Part shown: one piece after another, positions 1 to 5,862 of the stretch
How the letters are laid out: each line of letters begins with the position of its first letter
Numbering within the stretch: position 1 is the stretch's first letter
Source: Acidobacteriaceae bacterium
GTDB taxonomy: Bacteria; Acidobacteriota; Terriglobia; Terriglobales; Acidobacteriaceae
Assembly (NCBI GenBank): GCA_027307295.1
Contig: DAHUXF010000102.1
Location: 1 to 8,719, forward strand
DNA length: 8,719 nucleotides
Reading direction: 5' to 3'
Notes under the pieces: generated by a model
What the model saw: the letters and a program-made list of their open reading frames with translations, nothing else
Database searches by the model: none
What the model was told of the DNA's origin: nothing
Program-made: the position numbers and the translations under genes

Positions 1-402
1 CGGATACGCCCCTGTTGTTCCACCACATGAGGGCGCCTGGCAAGCTAACAGCGGCATGGGAATGGTCCCGTGGAACAGCCCGCCTCCGCCGCGGATGACA
101 ACGTTGTATTTTCCTCCCAGGTGATACGAAAATCCGGCCCGGGGATCAAACTGGGCAGCAGGGTTGTTCAGAATGTTGGAAGGGAACGTTTCAAACTGGT
201 ATCGCAATCCATAATTCAATGAAAAATTATTGGCGACGTGCCATGCGTGCTGGATATACAGCCCCCCATAGGTATGGCCGATTTCTCCTTCTGCCTGGTT
301 ACGTACAGCATTGGAGATACGCTGCCCTTGAAACACTGAAGTATTGAAGGTTGGTTCGGTAAAGTTGGGCGCTTTAAAACGTTCAAAGAAAATTACCTGC
401 GG
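1..402 (-). pseudogene. Frameshifted continuation of the TonB-dependent receptor (beta-barrel part), running off the left edge
   Basis: Reading the minus strand in the frame whose codons end at 399, 396 and so on gives 133 uninterrupted codons to the left edge. The translation looks like the next part of the same receptor: a VIFFERFKAPNFTEPTF stretch, then GGLYIQHAWHVANNFSLNYG and LRYQFE, the classic 'extra strand, then N-x-L-T-L-N-Y-G-L-R-Y-E' barrel signature, then FDPRAGFSYHLGG and a glycine-rich RGGGGLFHG. It has no start of its own and follows the stop of the 393-1949 frame, so I read it as one gene broken by a frameshift near 400-408. Adding one base in the G/C run there would fuse the two frames. 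Oar-like receptors are usually about 1000-1200 aa, so several hundred residues remain beyond the edge. Whether this is a real pseudogene or a base-calling error in a homopolymer cannot be told from one sequence. Confidence 0.8.
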
Positions 403-1949
403 GGCCCGGCTTGCAGGCTGAATGGGCACTGCGCCGTGAACAGGCATCCGAAATCAGCTTCGAAAGGGTAGAAAAGAGGAAACGATTCCAGCGTGTTCAC
501 ATGGCTGAAGTCGCCGCCAAAACTAAAGGTGTGCTTGCCTCGCTGCCATGTAACGTTGTCCACAATCTCCACCCGGCCTTCCTGATAGAAATCCGGATTG
601 CCGCGGTTCACGCCCGCCGTGAAAGTGTTGAGCACCTCAAGGTGCGGCTGCGTGGTGACAGTGGGGAAATCAAATGTGCGATGCCCGTATTGAAAGCGCG
701 CTTCATTCACCAGGTTTGAGGTCAGGGTGGAAGACAAACTTGCCACCAGCGATTGGTCGCGCAAATTGTTGTCCTTAAAGCCGGACGGCAGATCAAACCC
801 ATCATTCAGTGGAGAAACGTTGGTGAGCCTTCCATCATTAAAGAAATAACGGACAAACAAGTATTCGCGGTCCGTCAACGAATGGTCCAGCTTGAGCAGG
901 AAATTGTCGTAGTCGCTCTTTCTGTTTACGTTCAGTTGCTCCGTGGACAGCCCAAAATTGGTCTTGAACTGGTTGATCTGCGCGAGATTCGCCAGAATGA
1001 TGGAATTGTAAAAAGGGTTCTCATTCCGCCGCTGTCCCTCATAGTTGCCAAAGTAAAACGTCTTGTCTTTTCTGATGGGACCGCCGAGGGTAAATCCGAA
1101 CTGGTTCTGCTGCAGCTTGTTCAGGCCCGGCGCAGCCAGTTCGCTTTTGGCATCCATGGCGTTATTGCGAAAATATTCATACACGCTGCCGTGCACGTCA
1201 TTGGTGCCGCTCTTGGTGATGATGTTCACGATCCCGCCGACAGCTCTGCCCGCTTCAACACTATAAGTGTTATTGATCACGCGAAATTCGCGCACCGCGT
1301 CCGTGGAAGGCGTGGTCTTCTGCACGCCGGAAGCCGTGGAGATGTTGTCCGCTCCGTCAATGGCAATAAAGTTGTAATGAATGTTCTGCCCGGCAAAAGA
1401 GAGCTTCGTTACCGGCTCAATAATTACGTCCGTGCTGCCGGAGGTGGTATCACCGATGGTGACGCCGGGAGCAAGCAAAGCAAAATCAATGAACTGCCGC
1501 CCGTTCACGGGAAGGTTCTGGATCTGCGCCTGAGCAATCACGGAATCCGTGGAGGTGCGCGTCGGCTCCACCAGCGGGGCTTCTGAAGAAACTGTGACCT
1601 GCTGTTCCACCTGGCCCGGCACCAAAGTGAAGTCAAGCGACACGGCGTCTCCCAGGGCCAGCGTGAGGGTGCTGGTTTGGGGCTGAAACGTGGGTGCGCT
1701 CACCGTGATCTTATAATTGCCCACAGGCAGTGAACTGATCTTGTAGTCGCCGTTGTCACCGCTGGTGGCGGAACGCGAAAACCCGGTATCAGTGTTGGAC
1801 GCGCTGATGGTGGCTCTGGGCAATACGGCGCCGGACTTATCCAGCACGCGGCCCTGCAGTGAAGCTGTGATTGTTTGCGCAATCGAGAACATAGACGCCA
1901 GAAGCAGGAACACAGCCAGCATCACAACCATTGTTGAATGACGTTTCAT
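393..1949 (-). CDS. TonB-dependent receptor, Oar-like, with carboxypeptidase-regulatory-like N-terminal domain (N-terminal part; frame broken at its 3' end)
   Basis: Outer-membrane receptor that would import a large or scarce ligand using TonB energy. From the start chosen here it reads 518 residues. Residues 1-25 are a signal peptide (MKRHST, a hydrophobic MLAVFLLLAS core, cleavage probably near SIAQ). Residues about 28-110 are a carboxypeptidase-regulatory-like beta-sandwich (GRVLDKSGAVLPRA, GDYKISSLPVGNYKI). Residues about 135-260 are the plug (QNLPVNGRQF, FIAIDGADNIS, VEAGRAVGGIVNIITKSGTN), followed by early barrel strands. An upstream in-frame ATG at 2012 is rejected as the start: it adds 21 residues in front of the signal peptide and lies upstream of the predicted transcription start, whereas the ATG at 1949 has a GGGAAGG ribosome site six bases before it. 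The frame ends at a TAA at 393-395, far short of family length, while barrel sequence continues in the neighbouring frame. The ligand is unknown. Divergent orientation to the aromatic operon hints at, but does not show, a shared role. Confidence 0.9.
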   Translation of the reverse strand: MKRHSTMVVMLAVFLLLASMFSIAQTITASLQGRVLDKSGAVLPRATISASNTDTGFSRSATSGDNGDYKISSLPVGNYKITVSAPTFQPQTSTLTLALGDAVSLDFTLVPGQVEQQVTVSSEAPLVEPTRTSTDSVIAQAQIQNLPVNGRQFIDFALLAPGVTIGDTTSGSTDVIIEPVTKLSFAGQNIHYNFIAIDGADNISTASGVQKTTPSTDAVREFRVINNTYSVEAGRAVGGIVNIITKSGTNDVHGSVYEYFRNNAMDAKSELAAPGLNKLQQNQFGFTLGGPIRKDKTFYFGNYEGQRRNENPFYNSIILANLAQINQFKTNFGLSTEQLNVNRKSDYDNFLLKLDHSLTDREYLFVRYFFNDGRLTNVSPLNDGFDLPSGFKDNNLRDQSLVASLSSTLTSNLVNEARFQYGHRTFDFPTVTTQPHLEVLNTFTAGVNRGNPDFYQEGRVEIVDNVTWQRGKHTFSFGGDFSHVNTLESFPLFYPFEADFGCLFTAQCPFSLQAGPRR

Positions 1950-1954
1950 AGACA

Positions 1955-1962
1955 CCCTTCCC
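1955..1962 (-). promoter_or_regulatory. Ribosome binding site deciding the receptor start
   Basis: On the minus strand GGGAAGGG ends just before the ATG at 1949; counting the core as GGGAAGG (1962-1956) leaves six bases to the start codon. It supports the 1949 start over the upstream ATG at 2012. Confidence 0.7.
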
Positions 1963-1971
1963 AAGAGACGA

Positions 1972-2000
1972 AATATAGTCCGGGAAACAGGCGTTGGCAA
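1972..2000 (-). promoter_or_regulatory. Predicted sigma-70-type promoter of the TonB-dependent receptor
   Basis: On the minus strand, TTGCCA (2000-1995, five of six to the -35 consensus) is followed after exactly 17 bases by TATATT (1977-1972, five of six to the -10 consensus). Transcription would begin near 1965, giving a leader of about 16 bases that just contains the ribosome site at 1962-1955. Its -35 box lies five bases from the -35 box of the opposite promoter. The housekeeping sigma factor of the host may prefer slightly different boxes, so this is a sequence-based prediction only. Confidence 0.6.
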
Positions 2001-2038
2001 GAAATTTGACATATAAAATATTTAGACCTAGAATTTCT
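2000..2038. repeat. 7-bp inverted repeat bracketing the rightward promoter (candidate operator)
   Basis: AGAAATT at 2000-2006 and its exact reverse complement AATTTCT at 2032-2038 are separated by 25 bases. The arm centres are 32 bases apart, close to three helical turns. The left arm touches both -35 boxes (its first base is in the leftward box, its last base in the rightward box). The right arm overlaps the rightward -10 box. An 8-bp palindrome AAATATTT (2016-2023) sits between them. The placement suits a repressor site, and a MarR-family regulator is encoded at the end of the same gene block. Arms this short in an AT-rich patch can arise by chance. Confidence 0.35.
2006..2034 (+). promoter_or_regulatory. 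Predicted sigma-70-type promoter of the ior/hydroxylase operon
   Basis: TTGACA (2006-2011, a perfect -35 consensus) is followed after exactly 17 bases by TAGAAT (2029-2034, five of six to the -10 consensus). Transcription should begin near 2041, about 90 bases ahead of the first start codon at 2132. A promoter this close to consensus would be strong if unregulated, which fits control by a repressor. No other convincing promoter was seen between the four rightward genes. Confidence 0.65.
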
Positions 2039-2040
2039 CG

Positions 2041-2131
2041 CCAAGTCCCCGCCGAAGCCGGACTAGGCTGAGCGTCGCCTGGTTCCTTACAAAATCGACT
2101 TGCGCGACACACAAGACGCACCGAGGCATAC
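2041..2131 (+). other. 5' leader of the operon, about 90 nt, no recognised element
   Basis: This is the stretch between the predicted transcription start and the first gene. It contains a short inverted repeat, AGTCC (2044-2048) and GGACT (2060-2064), with an 11-base loop. It is too weak for a confident hairpin but lies right at the transcription start. A modest GAGG at 2123-2126, five bases before the ATG at 2132, is the likely ribosome site. I recognise no riboswitch, attenuator or leader peptide. Confidence 0.35.
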
Positions 2132-4288
2132 ATGGCCGAGAGATATTTCAAAAAAGAAGTCCAGAGCCTGTATCTCGGCGAGGGCCAGGAATTTCGCGGC
2201 GAAGGCATTCTTGCCGTTACCAAGGCCCTGCTTCAGTCCGGAATCTCTTATGTCGCCGGGTACCAGGGCGCTCCCATCTCGCACTTAATGGACGTGCTCA
2301 CCGACGCCAATGACATCCTGGCGGAGTTGGGCGTCCACTTTGAGCACAGCGCTTCTGAAGCGACCGCCGCCGCGACGCTCGCCGCTTCAGTGAACTATCC
2401 TTTGCGTGGCGCTGTGACCTTTAAATCGACCGTGGGCACCAACGTGGCATCCGATGCGCTGGCGAACCTCGCCTCAGGCGGCGTCACCGGAGGCGCGCTG
2501 ATTATTGTTGGCGAAGACTACGGTGAAGGATCGAGCATCATGCAGGAACGCTCGCACGCTTTCGCCATGAAGTCGCAGATATGGCTGCTTGATCCGCGTC
2601 CGAACCTGCCTTCCATCGTTCGCGCCGTAGAACAGGGATTTGAGCTTTCTGAAGCCAGCCATACGCCAGTGATGCTGGAGTTGCGCATACGCGCCTGTCA
2701 CGTGCATGGCCGCTTCATCGCCAAGAATAATGTCCGGCCAGAATTTACCCTCAAGGACGCAATGGAGAACCCGGTGCGCGATGCCAGCCGCGTCGTCCTG
2801 CCGCCGGGCAGTTTTCTGCATGAGCAGGAGAAAATTCATACACGCTGGCCCGCCGCCCAGAAGTTTATCCAGGAAAACCATCTCAATGAATTCTTTGCGG
2901 ATGGAGCGCAGGACTTTGGCATCATCCTGCAAGGCGGAATGTACAACTCCGTGGTGCGCGGACTGGAACTCCTGGGCCTCTCAAATGCCTTTGGCGACAG
3001 CAAAATACCGCTCTACGTTCTGAACGTCACATACCCGCTCATTGATGCTGAAGTAACAAAGTTCTGCGCCGGCAAACGCGCTGTGCTGGTAGTGGAAGAA
3101 GGCCAGCCGGATTTCATTGAGCAGAACCTGCATGCCATTTTGCGGAAGGCAGGCATTGCAACCACGATATTCGGCAAAGACCTGTTAACCATGGCTGGCG
3201 AATACACTGCTTCCGTCGTAACCAGGGGCCTGCACAAATTCTTTGCCAGCCAGGCTCCCGCACTGCTTGACCACAACCATCTGCCCAGATTGGTGCAATC
3301 CGTTGGCGGACAGCAGGCCTCCCTGCCAATCATCAATGCTGTACAGCCGCGTCCTCCATCTTTTTGCACGGGATGCCCTGAGCGCCCGATCTTTACCGCG
3401 CTGAAGCTCGCGGAACGAGAGTTGGGGCCACATCACATCTCTTCCGACATTGGGTGCCATCTTTTTTCTATTTTGCCGCCCTTCAACCTTGGCGCTCATA
3501 CCATGGGTTACGGTCTGGGATGGGCAAGCGCAGCAGCCTTCAAGACAAATGACACCAGCAAACGCACCATCAGCTTTATGGGAGATGGCGGCTTCTGGCA
3601 CAACGGCCTGACCAGCGGCGTTGGGAACGCCGTCTTCAACCAGAGTGACAGTGTGCTGGTAGTCGTGGACAACAGTTACACCGCTGCAACCGGCGGCCAG
3701 GACATTCTCTCCTCACAGGCCCTGAATCCGATACGCACCACCCGCCAACCGATTGCTGACGCAGTGCGCGGCGTGGGAGTGAAGTGGGTCAAGACCATCA
3801 CGAATACGTATAACGTGGCTGCCGTGCGCGATATTTTCAAGGAAGCGCTCACCACGAAAGAAAAAGGGCCCAAAGTGATTGTCGCGCAGAGCGAATGCGC
3901 GCTGAATGAGCAACGCAGGACCAAGCCGCAGATCAAGAAGCGCATAGAACAGGGGCAGCGCGTGGTGCGTGAACGGTTTGGCGTTGATCCGGACACATGC
4001 ACGGGAGACCATTCCTGCATTCGCCTCTCAGGCTGCCCTTCACTCACCGTTATGCCAAATCCTGATCCGCTAAGAAAAGACCCTGTGGCAGCAGTGCTTG
4101 ATAGCTGCATCGGTTGCGGACTTTGCGGCGAGGTGGCCCATGCAGCGCGGCTTTGCCCATCTTTCTTCCGCGCTGAGATCATTTCAAACCCTGGCAGGTG
4201 GGACCGCTTGAAGAACAAGTTCAGGCACGCGGTCATCGGTATGCTGCAACGGCGCATTGACCGTCGCCTGGCCAGAATCACAGCCTGA
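2132..4288 (+). CDS. iorA: Indolepyruvate:ferredoxin oxidoreductase-family alpha subunit (TPP and [4Fe-4S] subunit)
   Basis: 718-aa cytoplasmic subunit of a 2-oxo acid:ferredoxin oxidoreductase. The family oxidatively decarboxylates aryl pyruvates such as indolepyruvate to aryl-acetyl-CoA with TPP and iron-sulfur clusters. Residues about 15-195 form the pyrimidine-binding domain (GYQGAPISHLMD, STVGTNVASDALANLA, VGEDYGEGSS). Residues about 260-370 look like the transketolase-C-like domain. Residues about 408-590 form the TPP-pyrophosphate domain, with the CTGCPERP motif (C412, C415), SSDIGCHLF, and the TPP/Mg signature GDGGFWHNG (from 484) through DNSYTAATGGQ (513-523). The C-terminus is ferredoxin-like: C623, C629 and C635 in a CTGDHSCIRLSGC stretch, then CIGCGLC (C659, C662, C665) and C675-P. 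This fits one complete and one atypical cluster site. The next gene, eight bases on, encodes the partner subunit. Substrate specificity (indolepyruvate, phenylpyruvate or another aryl 2-oxo acid) cannot be read from sequence. No ferredoxin gene is in the window. Confidence 0.9.
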   Translation: MAERYFKKEVQSLYLGEGQEFRGEGILAVTKALLQSGISYVAGYQGAPISHLMDVLTDANDILAELGVHFEHSASEATAAATLAASVNYPLRGAVTFKSTVGTNVASDALANLASGGVTGGALIIVGEDYGEGSSIMQERSHAFAMKSQIWLLDPRPNLPSIVRAVEQGFELSEASHTPVMLELRIRACHVHGRFIAKNNVRPEFTLKDAMENPVRDASRVVLPPGSFLHEQEKIHTRWPAAQKFIQENHLNEFFADGAQDFGIILQGGMYNSVVRGLELLGLSNAFGDSKIPLYVLNVTYPLIDAEVTKFCAGKRAVLVVEEGQPDFIEQNLHAILRKAGIATTIFGKDLLTMAGEYTASVVTRGLHKFFASQAPALLDHNHLPRLVQSVGGQQASLPIINAVQPRPPSFCTGCPERPIFTALKLAERELGPHHISSDIGCHLFSILPPFNLGAHTMGYGLGWASAAAFKTNDTSKRTISFMGDGGFWHNGLTSGVGNAVFNQSDSVLVVVDNSYTAATGGQDILSSQALNPIRTTRQPIADAVRGVGVKWVKTITNTYNVAAVRDIFKEALTTKEKGPKVIVAQSECALNEQRRTKPQIKKRIEQGQRVVRERFGVDPDTCTGDHSCIRLSGCPSLTVMPNPDPLRKDPVAAVLDSCIGCGLCGEVAHAARLCPSFFRAEIISNPGRWDRLKNKFRHAVIGMLQRRIDRRLARITA

Positions 4289-4296
4289 GCAATCCA

Positions 4297-5862
4297 ATGA
4301 GCAGCAGCCAGATATCTCACGCCGTTCCGCCAAACAATCCCGCGCCGTCTGCGCGGTCGATCAACATTGCCGTTCTGGCCATGGGAGGTGAAGGCGGCGG
4401 CGTTCTTGCTGATTGGATTGTGGACATGGCGGAACATTCCGGATATCTGGCGCAGACCACATCCGTGCCCGGCGTGGCCCAGCGCACCGGCTCCACAATT
4501 TATTATGTTGAGCTTTTTCCGGAAGCCGAAGCGATGAAAGCAGGCAAGCCCCCTGTGATGGCGCTCATGCCGGTTCCGGGCGAAGTGGACGTAGTGATTG
4601 CTTCTGAATTGATGGAAGCCGGGCGGGCCATCACGCGCGGACTGGTCACGCCGGATCGCACAACATTGATTGCTTCAACCAATCGTGTGTTTTCCATGAC
4701 CGAAAAGACCGCCATGGGAGATGGCCGCGTGGATGCCGAAGCTTTGCTTCAGTCCGGCCGCGAAGCGGCTAAAACTTTTGTGGCTTACGATTTTGCAAGT
4801 ATGGCAGATGAAACGCGGAGCGTGATCAGCGCCACGCTCTTCGGCGCGCTTGCCGGATCGGCAACACTTCCCTTCAACGGCAAGCAGTTTGAAGAGGCGA
4901 TTGTCCGCAGCGGCATCTCGGTTGAATCCAGTCTCAAGGCCTTTGCTGCCGGGTCGCAGGCTGCAATCGCGCCGGCAAGCACGCCTGCTCCAGCAACCAA
5001 AACCACGATCCCAAAAATCGGTCCAGCACTGCAACAACTAGCGTCGCGCGTGTCAGCCAATTTCCCTGCTGCCAGTCACACCATCGTGCTGGCTGGAATT
5101 CAGCGCTTGGCCGACTATCAAGACCTTGCTTATGCCGCCGAATATCTTGACCAGCTTGATCCGGTCAAAATACTGGACCAGCAGCACGGTAAAAATAGCT
5201 TTGCCTTGCTTGGGGAAACAGCACGCTATCTTGCTTTGTGGATGTCCTACGAAGATGCCATCAGGGTCGCCGACCTGAAAACCCGGCGCACGCGGTTTGA
5301 GCGCGTGCAGCAGGAAGCGCGCGTCGAGAGCAAACAATTGCTGGAGATTAACGAGTTCCTTCATCCCCGCGTGGAAGAATTTGCGGACATATTACCTGCG
5401 CGACTGGGATCATGGATTCTACGCACCCAGTGGGTAGCAGCGCTGATCAATCGCGTAACTAAAAACGGCAAAGTGCTCAAGACAACATCACTTAGCGGGT
5501 TCCTGCAACTGTATCTTGTCGCCAGTCTGCGGCGGTGGCGGCGAAGCACTCTGCGCTTCAAACGCGAGCACCAGCGCATCCACGACTGGCTGTCTCATGT
5601 AAAAGAATTGGCCCCGCTGGACTACGAACTGGCGCTCGAAGTAGCTGAGTGTCCACGGTTAATCAAAGGTTATGGTGACACATACGTGCTGGGCAACCGC
5701 AATTTTGATGCGTTAATGCAAGCCCTGCCGGCGCTTCGCAGGATAAAAGATGCTGCGGCCCACCTAAGAGGTCTCCGCGATGCGGCCCTGGCTGATGATA
5801 CCGGCGCACAGTTGGCGGCTGCCCTCAAGGAATTAAGCATTCGGCAGGAGGCTTCTGTATGA
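4297..5862 (+). CDS. iorB: Indolepyruvate oxidoreductase-family beta subunit with extra C-terminal DUF6537-like domain
   Basis: 521-aa partner of the preceding subunit. Residues about 22-218 are the pyruvate:ferredoxin oxidoreductase gamma-type domain, with the glycine-rich nucleotide/CoA-contact loop AVLAMGGEGGGVLADW near its start, then SVPGVAQRTGSTIYY, and VDVVIASELMEAGRAI. Residues about 222-245 are an Ala/Pro/Thr-rich linker. Residues about 250-520 are a mostly helical domain with ECPRLIKGYGDTYVLGNRNF (451-470), which I recognise as the tail domain seen in proteobacterial-type fused indolepyruvate oxidoreductases (DUF6537 by recollection; function unknown). A minimal archaeal IorB is only about 200 aa, so this protein is more than twice that. 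It starts eight bases after the alpha gene stops, with no clear ribosome site, suggesting translational coupling. Its stop overlaps the next start (ATGA, 5859-5862). The domain name is from memory; the beta-subunit call is firm. Confidence 0.87.
   Translation: MSSSQISHAVPPNNPAPSARSINIAVLAMGGEGGGVLADWIVDMAEHSGYLAQTTSVPGVAQRTGSTIYYVELFPEAEAMKAGKPPVMALMPVPGEVDVVIASELMEAGRAITRGLVTPDRTTLIASTNRVFSMTEKTAMGDGRVDAEALLQSGREAAKTFVAYDFASMADETRSVISATLFGALAGSATLPFNGKQFEEAIVRSGISVESSLKAFAAGSQAAIAPASTPAPATKTTIPKIGPALQQLASRVSANFPAASHTIVLAGIQRLADYQDLAYAAEYLDQLDPVKILDQQHGKNSFALLGETARYLALWMSYEDAIRVADLKTRRTRFERVQQEARVESKQLLEINEFLHPRVEEFADILPARLGSWILRTQWVAALINRVTKNGKVLKTTSLSGFLQLYLVASLRRWRRSTLRFKREHQRIHDWLSHVKELAPLDYELALEVAECPRLIKGYGDTYVLGNRNFDALMQALPALRRIKDAAAHLRGLRDAALADDTGAQLAAALKELSIRQEASV
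5846..5851 (+). promoter_or_regulatory. Strong ribosome binding site for the hydroxylase/reductase gene, inside the iorB 3' end
   Basis: AGGAGG, a perfect Shine-Dalgarno core, lies seven bases before the ATG at 5859. It sits within the last codons of the upstream gene, so the third gene can initiate independently at a high rate despite the 4-base overlap. Confidence 0.75.

Noticed and set aside
753..1586. 277-codon open frame on the plus strand
   Set aside because: It is antisense to the TonB-dependent receptor. Its translation shows no recognisable domain, and the opposite strand gives a clear protein family.
1950..2012. N-terminal extension of the receptor from the ATG at 2012 (21 extra residues)
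   Set aside because: It places 21 residues ahead of a good signal peptide, lies upstream of the predicted transcription start near 1965, and has no better ribosome site than the GGGAAGG before the ATG at 1949.
2044..2064. AGTCC/GGACT inverted repeat in the leader as a terminator or riboswitch
   Set aside because: It has only five base pairs with an 11-base loop, no U-tract and no conserved riboswitch features. It is mentioned in the leader entry only.
3676..4437. 253-codon open frame on the minus strand
   Set aside because: It lies opposite the TPP and iron-sulfur domains of the alpha subunit. Its translation is low in recognisable motifs and it crosses the iorA/iorB boundary, so it is a shadow frame.
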